From Lentisphaerota bacterium (GTDB lineage Bacteria; Verrucomicrobiota; Lentisphaeria; Victivallales; Victivallaceae): 64,000 nt of DNA. Under the pieces are notes generated by a model. That model did not search any database. It saw only the letters and a program-made list of their open reading frames with translations, and was not told where the DNA came from. The stretch lies in the NCBI GenBank assembly GCA_015061805.1, contig SUVV01000001.1:122214-186213 (forward strand). The letters run 5' to 3'. Position 1 is the stretch's first letter. Every line of letters begins with the position of its first letter. Shown piece after piece: positions 35,541-43,389 of this stretch. The position numbers were made by a program, and so were the translations under genes.

Positions 35541-36554
35541 TCAGAACAGTTCCAACTGTTTTGGAGTGTCATCCGCGCCTTCTTCCGGAAGTGCAGTTTC
35601 AGTTTTGCCGACTTGAGTTGCGGTAAAGGAAAAGAGATCCATATCATCGCTTTCAACGTCAGCGGCATTGACCGGTGCCGCCGGAACTTCCGGAAGTTCT
35701 TTCAAGATGGAGTTGAACTGATTATCCCGGCAAATTTCAGCGATCTCCGCCCAGTCCGGTTCAACCGCTTCAAGCATATCAGGCAGAATTTCCTCCAACT
35801 CCTCAAACATCTCACTGCGAAGCCGCACCAATTGCCGGTTGCGTTCGAGCAATTCAAAATTACCGGAGAGTTTTTTGCAGAATTTAGAATCTTTCAGCAC
35901 TTCCGGATCATTCATCCAGCGGTCGGCACTGCCATAGGTGTTGAGCAATTCCGCCGCGCCCTTGGCTCCGATACCGGGGACACCGGCAATATTATCCGAG
36001 GAGTCACCGAGCAGAGCCAGATAATCCACCAGCAGTTCCGGAGCAACGCCGAACTTGGCGGAAACTGTTTCCGGAGTACGCTCTTCAAAATCACCCTTGT
36101 TGCCATTCTGCGGAACCAGCATGGAAATATTTTTATTTACCAATTGCGAAAGATCTTTATCAGAACTGACGATCATCACCTTGCAGGAGTTTTCGCAACG
36201 GCGGGCTATCGCACCGATAAGATCATCAGCTTCATACCCTTCTTTTGCATACAGTTTCCATCCGAAAGCCGAAGCGATACGCTTGATCAGCGGCATCTGC
36301 GCCTTGAGAGCATCCGGCATCGGCGGACGGTTGGCTTTGTAATCCGGAGCCAATTTCAACCGGAACTCCACCTTGCCGCAGTCAAAGAGCATAATGCCCC
36401 GGCATTCCGGGTACTTGCGGTGCAGTTTCAAAAGCAGTTTGGTGAAAACAAACGCCGCGTTGACCGGTTCCCCCCGGGAATTGGTCAACTGCCTGATGGC
36501 ATAAAAAGAGCGGAATATCTGACTGTAGGCATCAAACAGCAAAAGGTGTTCCAT
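35541..36554 (-). CDS. Stand-alone 5'-3' exonuclease with C-terminal sliding-clamp motif
   Basis: 337 residues, like the N-terminal domain of DNA polymerase I without the polymerase. The PIN-like acidic residues appear in LLFDAYSQIF, DYKANRPPMP, EGYEADDLIG and SSDKDLSQL, with a helix-3-turn-helix near GVPGIGAKGAAELL. It should remove RNA primers or flaps. After about residue 270 comes an acidic, probably disordered tail ending exactly in QLELF, which matches the beta-clamp-binding pentapeptide QL(S/D)LF. The start follows AGGGGAAC. Confidence 0.87.
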   Translation of the reverse strand: MEHLLLFDAYSQIFRSFYAIRQLTNSRGEPVNAAFVFTKLLLKLHRKYPECRGIMLFDCGKVEFRLKLAPDYKANRPPMPDALKAQMPLIKRIASAFGWKLYAKEGYEADDLIGAIARRCENSCKVMIVSSDKDLSQLVNKNISMLVPQNGNKGDFEERTPETVSAKFGVAPELLVDYLALLGDSSDNIAGVPGIGAKGAAELLNTYGSADRWMNDPEVLKDSKFCKKLSGNFELLERNRQLVRLRSEMFEELEEILPDMLEAVEPDWAEIAEICRDNQFNSILKELPEVPAAPVNAADVESDDMDLFSFTATQVGKTETALPEEGADDTPKQLELF

Positions 36555-36580
36555 AAAGTTCCCCTGTTTAAGTTATGCAT

Positions 36581-36669
36581 AAAAAAGCCGGGAGCGACAG
36601 CAGGACAACCATTGAGGAGTTATTTGAAGAGGAGAAATTCGCTCGATCATCCTACCGTCGGCTCCCGGC
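36581..36669 (-). ncRNA. Candidate structured small RNA or long-stem terminator
   Basis: On the minus strand GCCGGGAGC pairs with GCTCCCGGC, extended by GACGGTAGGA with TCCTGCTGTC after one bulged C, giving about 19 pairs. A 44-base pyrimidine-rich loop carries CTCCTC and CTCCTC-like segments. Six U follow at once. It lies between the GNAT stop and the exonuclease start. No convincing own promoter is seen, so it may be processed from the argC-GNAT transcript or simply end it. Confidence 0.55.
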
Positions 36670-36687
36670 ATTATTCTGTTTCAAAAA

Positions 36688-37107
36688 TCATCCTTCATCC
36701 GGAAACAACCACAAGGTGTAACCGTCTTTGGGCTTCAACTTGAGTTTGGAATAGAATTTTTCAGTCCCCGGTTCTCCGACCAGACCAATCCAATCCACCC
36801 CCATTTTGCGCAATTCACCCTCGATCAGGCGGATGATCTGCCTGCCGAGCCCCTGCCCCCGGAATTCCGGAGAAACGACCACGTCCTGAATATAAGCATC
36901 GGAACAGCCATCCGAAAGCGCCCTGCCGAAACCGATCAAAGTTCCGGAATCATCAAATGCACCTGCCGCCACCGCACTTCCGGAAACCGCCCGGTACAAA
37001 AAAACCGCCGGGTCATCCGGAGATATCCAGGCAGTTTCAATATAAAGTTTCCGGAGGCGGTCAAAATCCGCCCCGGAAAGTTCCTTGATGATACGGCAGT
37101 CGATCAT
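36688..37107 (-). CDS. GNAT-family N-acetyltransferase
   Basis: 139 residues. The acetyl-CoA-binding motif A is VVVSPEFRGQGLGRQII. The C-terminal beta strand region (GEPGTEKFYSKLKLKPKDGYTLW) is typical of small GNATs. The substrate is unknown. It starts 7 bases after argC, so it may act in the same pathway or just share the transcript. Confidence 0.85.
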   Translation of the reverse strand: MIDCRIIKELSGADFDRLRKLYIETAWISPDDPAVFLYRAVSGSAVAAGAFDDSGTLIGFGRALSDGCSDAYIQDVVVSPEFRGQGLGRQIIRLIEGELRKMGVDWIGLVGEPGTEKFYSKLKLKPKDGYTLWLFPDEG

Positions 37108-37114
37108 ACGCAGT

Positions 37115-38143
37115 TCAGAGCAGACCGGCAGCTTCGTCCAGACCGAAACGGATGTTCATGCACTGGATCGCCTGACCGGAAGCACCTTTGGTCAGGTTGT
37201 CGATACAACTGGTGACGATGATCTTGTTGGTGCGCGCATCGAAGTTGTAACCGATCTCACAGCAGTTGGTCATGAAGACATATTTGGTATCGGCACAGCG
37301 CTTGGCGGGCAGAACCCGGACAAACTGTTCTTTGCCGTAAGCTGCTTCATAGACTTCACCGATCTTTTCCAAAGTACAGCCGGGAGCGGCATTGAGGATG
37401 ATCGTGGAGTTGATACCGCGGTTGAGCGGAGCCAGGTGCGGGATGAAGTTCAAAGTGACTTCGGGGACACCGGCGGCGAAAGCAAGTTCCTGTTCGATTT
37501 CCGGCAGATGACGGTGACCGACCGGAGCATAAGCCTTGATACTTTCATTGCATTCCGGGTAGATATAGGGCAGATCGACCTTGCGGCCGGCACCGGAAAC
37601 ACCGGAGCAACTGGAAATAATGATACCTTCCGGTAAAGCAAGTTTTGCCGCAAGCAGCGGAGCCGTCGGCAGAATACTGCTGGTCGGATAACATCCGGCG
37701 CAGGCAACCAGATCGGCAGTTTTCAACTGTTCACGATAGCGTTCGGGCTGACCGTAGACCGCCTTGGCGAGCAGTTCGGGAGCGGGGTGATCGGCTTTGT
37801 AGTATTCTTTGTATTTTTCGGTGCTTTTCAAGCGGAAGTCGGCGGAAATATCGAATACTTTCACTCCGGCATTGAGCAGAGGCACCGCGAATTCAGCGGC
37901 AAGACCGTGCGGCAGAGCGAGGATCGCGGCATCGTAGTTCTTGTTTGCCATCGCTTCGTCCGGGGTGACAAACTTGAGCGGCAGACCGGTAAAGCGGGGA
38001 AAAACAACCGAAACATCTTCTCCGGCATTTTTACGGGAAGTGATGGCGGTGATTTCAGCGTTGGGATGACGGAGGAGCAGACGGAGCAGCTCCTCGCCGG
38101 CGTAACCGGCGGCGCCGAACACTGCGACTTTTATCTTGGACAT
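37115..38143 (-). CDS. argC: N-acetyl-gamma-glutamyl-phosphate reductase
   Basis: 342 residues from ATG 38143 (AAGGAG upstream; the ATG at 38173 is too early). It is the NADPH-dependent third step of arginine synthesis. The Rossmann motif is FGAAGYAGEELLRLL and the catalytic Cys lies in ACAGCYPTSSILP. GHRHLPEIEQEL and FIPHLAPLNRGI are also typical. No other arg genes are adjacent. Confidence 0.95.
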   Translation of the reverse strand: MSKIKVAVFGAAGYAGEELLRLLLRHPNAEITAITSRKNAGEDVSVVFPRFTGLPLKFVTPDEAMANKNYDAAILALPHGLAAEFAVPLLNAGVKVFDISADFRLKSTEKYKEYYKADHPAPELLAKAVYGQPERYREQLKTADLVACAGCYPTSSILPTAPLLAAKLALPEGIIISSCSGVSGAGRKVDLPYIYPECNESIKAYAPVGHRHLPEIEQELAFAAGVPEVTLNFIPHLAPLNRGINSTIILNAAPGCTLEKIGEVYEAAYGKEQFVRVLPAKRCADTKYVFMTNCCEIGYNFDARTNKIIVTSCIDNLTKGASGQAIQCMNIRFGLDEAAGLL

Positions 38144-38192
38144 AAGAAAATTCTCCTTGTGGATTTGTTGCAAACATAGACCTCTCTGATTA

Positions 38193-38220
38193 AATATATC
38201 ATCACATGGAGATTTTTCAA
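38193..38220 (-). promoter_or_regulatory. argC promoter
   Basis: Minus strand: TTGAAA (38215-38220), 16 bases, TATATT (38193-38198). It diverges from the MFS promoter, which begins 43 bases away. Confidence 0.6.
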
Positions 38221-38262
38221 GCAGGAACTTCTATTTTTCAGGCAGATTGAAAAATTTCCGGT

Positions 38263-38291
38263 TTGAAAAATATTCACAATGGCACTATATT
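38263..38291 (+). promoter_or_regulatory. Promoter of the MFS transporter gene
   Basis: TTGAAA (38263-38268), 17 bases, TATATT (38286-38291). Confidence 0.65.
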
Positions 38292-38337
38292 ATCAGGAAT
38301 CAACTTTATATCAATAAAAATTCGGGATTATGAAACA

Positions 38338-39654
38338 ATGAGTACACAAAACGATCCGGCTGTCAAAGTTAAAACGTCGGATGTTTCCTCTTCATACTGG
38401 ATGGTCAACCTCGTCTGCCTGTGGTTTTCGCAAATATTGGTAATGGCAGGATTTTCCGCGTTGATCCCCTTTATTCCGCTTTTCATCACCCAGCAATTGG
38501 GAATATCTGACAAAGGTCAGGTGGCGACAGCAGTTTCCCTTTTCAGTTTTTTCGGAAGTCTGGCGTATGCGATATTCTGTCCGATCTGGGGAAAACTTTC
38601 CGACCGCTTCGGCGTGAAGCCGATGCTGCTGCGCGGAACGTTTGTCACCTGCTTCATCTTTCCGCTGATGGGGTATGTGAAAAATATTTCTGACAGCATT
38701 TCCGGAATATTCCCGTTTGTATCTGCGGTGGGATTGTTGATCTTTTTCCGCTTTCTCTCTGCCGCCTGCGCCGGTACTACGGCAGCATCGCAAGTGATGA
38801 TCGTCCGTACCGCTCCGGATGACAAACAGGGTTTTGCCCTGGGATCACTTACCACCAGCACCTGGGGAGGCGCCATGCTCGGAAACGTGGTCGGCGGATT
38901 GATCATCGACAAATACGGCTTCCTCGCCTCATTCTGGTTCTGCGGTATTCTTTATCTGCTTGCCGGTATTGCCATTCTCTTTACCCGGGATAATCCGGTG
39001 CGGCTGAAACCAGCAGTCAAGCGGATCAAAACGCACGGTGTTCAGAATTTCCTGCCATCATTCACCAATGCGGTGTGGACAATGATGGCGCTCTTTCTGC
39101 TCATGGGACTTGTCCGCAGTCTGGAAGCCCCCTATATCGCCCTCAAGGTCAAGGAACTTGCCGGTGAATCAAAAGCCGCTTACTGGACTGGTATCGTCAG
39201 CGCCTTTGCCTGCGTGGCGTCGGTAGTCTCCGGAGTGGTGTCCGGGTGGTTAAGTGACCATTATTCGCCCAGAAAGATCCTGATTCCGGCGCTGTCGGTC
39301 AGTGCCGTGGCGCTGATTTTGCAGGGAATGGCTGATAATCTGGTGCTGTTTGCATTGTCAAGGTCACTGCTTTATATTGCGGCGGGCGGCTTCCATCCGG
39401 TTCTGCAGAAGGTGCTTTCGCTGGTCACTCCCAAACGCAAACGCGGGGCGGTCTTCGGCTTCTCGAGCTGCATGAACTCCAGCGGCGTGATGCTCGCGGC
39501 ATTGCTGGGCGGCTATATCTACATGTGCACCACCATCAATGGGGTATTCTACATTACCGCTGTGGCGCAGCTGCTTTCTCTGCCGGTGCTGATCGTTTTC
39601 ACCAATATTGCGATGCGCCGACCGAAATTCCGCCGCAAAAAAGCACGATTATAA
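38338..39654 (+). CDS. Major facilitator superfamily transporter, multidrug-like
   Basis: 438 residues from ATG 38338; the upstream in-frame ATG at 38263 lies in the promoter. Twelve membrane segments are predicted by eye. The MFS loop 2-3 motif appears as GKLSDRFGVKPMLLRG and again as SGWLSDHYSPRKILIP in the second half. It resembles MdtG-type drug exporters, but the substrate is unknown. Monocistronic, ending just before the trp leader promoter. Confidence 0.85.
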   Translation: MSTQNDPAVKVKTSDVSSSYWMVNLVCLWFSQILVMAGFSALIPFIPLFITQQLGISDKGQVATAVSLFSFFGSLAYAIFCPIWGKLSDRFGVKPMLLRGTFVTCFIFPLMGYVKNISDSISGIFPFVSAVGLLIFFRFLSAACAGTTAASQVMIVRTAPDDKQGFALGSLTTSTWGGAMLGNVVGGLIIDKYGFLASFWFCGILYLLAGIAILFTRDNPVRLKPAVKRIKTHGVQNFLPSFTNAVWTMMALFLLMGLVRSLEAPYIALKVKELAGESKAAYWTGIVSAFACVASVVSGVVSGWLSDHYSPRKILIPALSVSAVALILQGMADNLVLFALSRSLLYIAAGGFHPVLQKVLSLVTPKRKRGAVFGFSSCMNSSGVMLAALLGGYIYMCTTINGVFYITAVAQLLSLPVLIVFTNIAMRRPKFRRKKARL

Positions 39655-39663
39655 AAAAACGAT

Positions 39664-39691
39664 TTGACAAAACAAATTTCAATGCTATATT
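39664..39691 (+). promoter_or_regulatory. trp leader promoter P1
   Basis: TTGACA (39664-39669), 16 bases, TATATT (39686-39691) with TGC before it. The start site should fall within a few bases of the leader ATG at 39700, so the leader mRNA is leaderless or nearly so. Confidence 0.7.
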
Positions 39692-39699
39692 AACTCACC

Positions 39700-39762
39700 A
39701 TGGATAAGATTGAACATTTTTCTAACGTAAACCTCGGCGTATGGTATTGGCTCTGGCGATGA
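39700..39762 (+). CDS. trpL: trp operon leader peptide
   Basis: A 20-codon frame ending GVWYWLWR: Trp at positions 15, 17 and 19, with Tyr16, and a stop right after. Three Trp codons in five is far above chance and is the mark of ribosome-mediated attenuation. There is no Shine-Dalgarno; the promoter places the start site at or just before the ATG. It precedes a competing antiterminator/terminator pair and trpB. Confidence 0.88.
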   Translation: MDKIEHFSNVNLGVWYWLWR

Positions 39763-39764
39763 TC

Positions 39765-39854
39765 TCCGTCAAGGCCCGGTGTTCTATTATTCATAAAGCA
39801 AAGTAAAAAACAGGTCTGGACGGACAGGAAATATTCCTTTCCGTCCTTTTTTTT
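39765..39854 (+). promoter_or_regulatory. trp attenuator: antiterminator and terminator hairpins
   Basis: The terminator arms 39818-39830 and 39834-39846 form a 13-base stem with one mismatch and a 3-base loop, followed by eight T (39847-39854). The alternative pairing joins 39765-39778 with 39811-39824 (12 of 14 positions pair, counting one G-U), which sequesters the terminator's left arm. Stalling at the Trp codons just upstream would leave the antiterminator free to form; rapid translation to the stop at 39762 would cover 39765-39778. Confidence 0.85.
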
Positions 39855-39886
39855 GTAAACAATTTAACCTAAAGGAAAATTTGCAC

Positions 39887-39915
39887 TTGCTTTTTTGGCG
39901 GACAGAGTGTATATT
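39887..39915 (+). promoter_or_regulatory. Second trpB promoter downstream of the attenuator
   Basis: TTGCTT (39887-39892), 17 bases, TATATT (39910-39915). It would give basal, attenuation-independent trpB expression. Confidence 0.45.
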
Positions 39916-39944
39916 TCAAGAAAATTTTTATGGAGGACAAATCA

Positions 39945-41162
39945 ATGGATTTTTCACGTTACTTTCGCGATTACCCGACTCCGGACGGTCACTTCGGACC
40001 TTACGGCGGCGCTCACCTTACCACGGAACTGAAAGAGGCTTTTGAAGAGATCAATGCCGCATATCAGTCCATCTGTCAATCGGCTTACTTCATCAATGAA
40101 TTGCGCCGCATCCGCCGCGAATTCCAGGGCCGTCCCACCCCGGTCTACCATTGCGACCGCCTTTCCCGCAAGATCGGCAACTGCCAGATCTATCTGAAAC
40201 GCGAAGACCTCAACCATACCGGCGCCCATAAACTCAATCACTGTATGGGCGAAGGACTGCTTGCCAAATATATGGGCAAAAAACGGATCATCGCTGAAAC
40301 CGGTGCCGGACAGCACGGTGTGGCGCTCGCCACCGCCGCCGCCTACTTCGGTCTGGAGTGCGAAATCCACATGGGAGAGGTCGATATCGCCAAGCAGGCG
40401 CCCAATGTTACCCGCATGAAGATCCTCGGCGCGAAAGTCATCCCGGTAACGTTCGGACAGAGAACGCTCAAAGAAGCGGTCGATTCCGCTTTTGAATCCT
40501 ATGCAAAAAATTATAAAGATTCCATCTACTGCATCGGAACTGCCGCAGGCCCTCACCCCTTCCCGCTGATGGTGCGCGACTTCCAGTTCTGCATCGGCGA
40601 AGAATCCCGCCAGCAGTTCTTTGACATGACCGGCCATCTGCCAGATGCCGTCTGTGCCTGCGTCGGCGGCGGTTCCAATGCAGCCGGTTCCTTCGCCGCT
40701 TATCTGAATGACCCGGTCGACCTCTACGGAGTCGAACCGCTGGGCAAAGGCGCCAACACCGGAGACCATGCCGCTTCGATCAACTACGGCAAACCGGGAA
40801 CTCTCCACGGCTTCGACAGTTATGTGCTTGCTGACGAAAACGGGGAAGCGGCTCCGGTCTACTCGATCGCCAGCGGTCTGGATTATCAGGCGGTGGGCCC
40901 GGAACACGCGTTCTGGCACGATCTGGGCAGAGTGAATTACGTGACAGCTTCTGACAAAGAGGCGGTCGATGCATTCTTCATGCTTTCCCGTTACGAAGGC
41001 ATCATTCCGGCACTGGAAAGTTCGCACGCGATCGCTTACGCCATCCGCTGGGCAAAAGAACATCCCTACGGCTCCATCCTTGCCACCTGCTCCGGCAGAG
41101 GCGACAAGGACGTCGATTACGTCGTCGAACACTACGGCTACGGCGACGACCGCGAATATTGA
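39945..41162 (+). CDS. trpB: Tryptophan synthase beta subunit
   Basis: 405 residues from ATG 39945; GGAGGA at 39932 fits this start, not the ATG at 39930. It joins indole and serine to tryptophan. The PLP lysine is Lys96 ([14 protein letters not shown]). [10 protein letters not shown] and [10 protein letters not shown] (PLP phosphate loop) are typical of TrpB1. No trpA is adjacent, which is unusual for TrpB1. Expression is under the trp leader attenuator. Confidence 0.94.
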   Translation: MDFSRYFRDYPTPDGHFGPYGGAHLTTELKEAFEEINAAYQSICQSAYFINELRRIRREFQGRPTPVYHCDRLSRKIGNCQIYLKREDLNHTGAHKLNHCMGEGLLAKYMGKKRIIAETGAGQHGVALATAAAYFGLECEIHMGEVDIAKQAPNVTRMKILGAKVIPVTFGQRTLKEAVDSAFESYAKNYKDSIYCIGTAAGPHPFPLMVRDFQFCIGEESRQQFFDMTGHLPDAVCACVGGGSNAAGSFAAYLNDPVDLYGVEPLGKGANTGDHAASINYGKPGTLHGFDSYVLADENGEAAPVYSIASGLDYQAVGPEHAFWHDLGRVNYVTASDKEAVDAFFMLSRYEGIIPALESSHAIAYAIRWAKEHPYGSILATCSGRGDKDVDYVVEHYGYGDDREY

Positions 41163-41174
41163 CGGTATGGTACT

Positions 41175-41289
41175 CGGGGGGAAGGGAAAAACTTTTTTTC
41201 ACGAGAAAAAAAGTTTTTCCCTTCCCCCCGAACCCCCTATCCCTTTTCAAAAAAAGCGAGATTACAAGTCGCTCCGTTGTCGCGACTTG
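41175..41289. repeat. Copy B of the dispersed palindrome element
   Basis: 26-base perfect arms (41175-41200, 41205-41230) around the loop ACGA. Then comes the tail CCCTTTTCAAAAAAAGCGAG (41241-41260) and hairpin CAAGTCGC/GCGACTTG around TCCGTTGTC (41265-41289). It starts 12 bases past the trpB stop and may end its transcript. Confidence 0.85.
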
Positions 41290-41320
41290 ATCGGGAATGG
41301 AGTTCGTTTCCGAAAGGCGG

Positions 41321-41506
41321 GCGATGCAAGGCGCGAGATTGCCCACGAGGCGCCGCCGTAAATAAAAAACATGTGCCTATAACCGGCGGATGGATCGTGC
41401 GGCAAGGTCGGGTTTTGCAAGCGAGAAGCGAGGGGAGTGTACGACTGTACTCGACCCGAGAGACGAGCGATGCAAGGCGCGAGATTGCCCACGAGGCGCC
41501 GCCGTA
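41321..41506. repeat. 40-base direct repeat pair with intervening related element
   Basis: The same 40 bases occur at 41321-41360 and 41467-41506. Between them, 41413-41480 resembles part of the 122-base repeat at 18 kb (TTTTGCAAG...GCAAGGCGCG). The rest of 41163-41533 holds no gene. Confidence 0.8.
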
Positions 41507-41533
41507 CGTTTGCTTGCAACAGAAAGGTAGTAT

Positions 41534-42082
41534 ATGAAACTTCTTGCTCTTGATATCGGAAATGTTTGTGTAAAGATCGACTTTGCAAACTTCGCCCGCA
41601 ACTTGAATATTCCGGAAATCCCCGCACCATTGATCGATCTGCAGCGGGAACTTGAATGCGGCAGAACCACCGATGAAGCATTCATCTACGCAGTTTCGGT
41701 AGCGTGTCAGCGTGACCCGCTGACGGTAATGGATGCATTCAACTCGATATTGGTCGAACCGGTCCCCGGCATGGAAAAACTTGTTTCCAATTTGGAAAAA
41801 TTCGATTTTGAAGCGCGCTTTTTCTCGGATATCTCGCTCACTCACCTCACCCGGACCCACCAACTTTTCCCGGCAGCACAATTTGTCCCGGACGGAATGT
41901 TCAGTTTCGTTGCCGGAGCGCAGAAACCGGCAGAGGAGATGTTCGCCGCCTTTGAAGAAAAATTCGGCACCCCTGCCCTCTACGTCGACGACCGCCTCGA
42001 ATTGATCGAAGCCGCCCGCAAACGCAACTGGAACGCCATCCAATTCACCACCGCCAATGCTCTGCAGGAAGCGTTGAAATGA
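41534..42082 (+). CDS. HAD-superfamily hydrolase
   Basis: 182 residues. Motif I is ALDIGNVCVK with the Asp7 nucleophile (the second Asp is Asn, as in several HAD phosphatases). Motif III Lys is in AQKPAEEMF and motif IV is YVDDRLELIEAA. It probably hydrolyses a phosphate ester; the substrate is unknown. It is an isolated gene bracketed by copies B and C of the palindrome element in the same orientation. Ribosome binding site AAAGG at 41522. Confidence 0.8.
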   Translation: MKLLALDIGNVCVKIDFANFARNLNIPEIPAPLIDLQRELECGRTTDEAFIYAVSVACQRDPLTVMDAFNSILVEPVPGMEKLVSNLEKFDFEARFFSDISLTHLTRTHQLFPAAQFVPDGMFSFVAGAQKPAEEMFAAFEEKFGTPALYVDDRLELIEAARKRNWNAIQFTTANALQEALK

Positions 42083-42094
42083 TCAGGGGATGAC

Positions 42095-42204
42095 GTGGAG
42101 GAAGGGAAAAACTTTTTTTCTCGTGAAAAAAAGTTTTTCCCTTCCCCCACACCCCCATCCCTTTTCAAAAAAAGCGAGATTATAAGGCGCTCCGTTGTCG
42201 CGCC
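42095..42204. repeat. Copy C of the dispersed palindrome element
   Basis: Arms 42095-42120 and 42125-42150 (one mismatch) around TCGT, then the CCCTTTTCAAAAAAAGCGAG tail (42159-42178) and hairpin GGCGC/GCGCC around TCCGTTGTC (42186-42204). Confidence 0.85.
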
Positions 42205-42243
42205 ATAGCCTTGGGCGACGGCGGATGGTCGAAAAACAATAAA

Positions 42244-42495
42244 CTACGATATCATACAGCCGACAAAAAACACAACCAGCGCTACGATGAATAAAAACAG
42301 AACCACGCCCACCAGCAAACGTTCTCCGGCATTAGAATAATTCGGGCGCGGCGTGTACTTCCGGACAGGACGATTTACCGGAATTTGACAATCGGACTCT
42401 GATTCATCATCCAATTCCGACGCACGCTTATTTGCATTATCATGAACAGCCATTTGCACCAAAGCGTGAATAAAAAGAAGTTCTTTTATATCCAT
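42244..42495 (-). CDS. Small protein with C-terminal membrane segment, unknown
   Basis: 83 residues. A polar, charged N-terminal 55 residues (with ASELDDESES) is followed by one strong membrane helix (LLVGVVLFLFIVALVVFFVG). No family recognised. Last of four small same-strand genes (42244-43698). Confidence 0.55.
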   Translation of the reverse strand: MDIKELLFIHALVQMAVHDNANKRASELDDESESDCQIPVNRPVRKYTPRPNYSNAGERLLVGVVLFLFIVALVVFFVGCMIS

Positions 42496-42514
42496 ACTCT
42501 ATATATCCGGGGTA

Positions 42515-42829
42515 TTATTTACCGAACAATTTTTTGATTTTTGTCCAAAGACTTTCATAAACTTCTTCAGACCATTCAAAGTTGCGCAGATATTCGCCGT
42601 CACCGCGATAGTAGGAGAGGAAAGCGGCTTTGATTTTCTCCTGATCGACCGGATTATCGGCAACAAAATAATGTTTGCCGCCTTCTTGGTATTCCAACGC
42701 ACCGCCGGAGGTTTGGATAAAATCTTTGCCGTTATCCATGACCACAAATTCAACAGTTTGATCAAATTCCTCCTGCAATGCGGCAAGTATCTGCTCTTCA
42801 CTCTTTACCGTCACGCCGTCAATTTTCAT
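42515..42829 (-). CDS. Small soluble protein, unknown
   Basis: 104 residues, acidic and without signal or membrane helix (MKIDGVTVKSEEQILAALQEEF). No family recognised. Its ATG overlaps the stop of the DUF3592 gene (ATGA), so the two are translationally coupled. A competing frame at 42499-42801 looks like a shadow. Confidence 0.6.
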   Translation of the reverse strand: MKIDGVTVKSEEQILAALQEEFDQTVEFVVMDNGKDFIQTSGGALEYQEGGKHYFVADNPVDQEKIKAAFLSYYRGDGEYLRNFEWSEEVYESLWTKIKKLFGK

Positions 42830-43383
42830 TTTCTCTTACTCCTTTTCAAATTCAAAATCAAATAAATTACCATTGATATCCCAATGCAAAGAAATGTGAC
42901 CGGAATTATTCCAAATGCCAGCGCCGGATAATAAAGTTCCCTTGAAATCACCGATTCAGAGGGATTTTCCGGATTCACCAGACAGGTGATTTTCTTACCT
43001 GCCGGATGATGATTGACTATCTGCTGCATCTGCAATCCGCCAAATGTATAATAGCGGTTGCGCGAACGGAAGAAGTCATATCGATCCCCCGTGCAGATTT
43101 TCCCTTTGAATTCATATCGATACTCGATCTTGATGGAATATGACACTTTGTTATTTCTGCGTCCGGAATCATATTTCACAGCAAGTTTACTTGCCGTAAC
43201 CTCTGCTGGCACAGATTCCCATGATGCACTTTTATAAAAATCACTTAACGGGAAATAGAGTATCATGAAAAATAAGATGATCCCGGCTGCCAGAAAGACA
43301 ATCGCAGTAAGAATGATTGCGCCCAACTCCATTTCAAGAGAATTATTTCGTTTTTTCCTGGATTTACGCATACTTGCAAGCAT
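42826..43383 (-). CDS. DUF3592-domain membrane protein
   Basis: 185 residues. One N-terminal and one C-terminal membrane segment frame a beta-rich loop of the DUF3592 type (SWESVPAEVTASKLAV, YRYEFKGKICTGDRYDF, GKKITCLVNPENPSESVI). The function is unknown. It is preceded by a 102-residue membrane protein 6 bases away and overlaps the next gene by four bases. Confidence 0.7.
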   Translation of the reverse strand: MLASMRKSRKKRNNSLEMELGAIILTAIVFLAAGIILFFMILYFPLSDFYKSASWESVPAEVTASKLAVKYDSGRRNNKVSYSIKIEYRYEFKGKICTGDRYDFFRSRNRYYTFGGLQMQQIVNHHPAGKKITCLVNPENPSESVISRELYYPALAFGIIPVTFLCIGISMVIYLILNLKRSKRK

Positions 43384-43389
43384 AAAAAG

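Noticed and set aside
36581..36669. 6S RNA, tmRNA or RNase P RNA
   Set aside because: Too short, and none of their conserved cores is present.
39954..41132. 392-codon minus-strand frame opposite trpB
   Set aside because: Antisense shadow of trpB driven by codon bias.
41237..42043. Minus-strand frames through repeat copy B and opposite the HAD gene
   Set aside because: They combine repeat sequence with antisense HAD sequence and show no family features.
42499..42801. 100-codon frame overlapping the 42515-42829 gene
   Set aside because: Lower coding quality, and it lacks the ATGA junction that supports the other frame.
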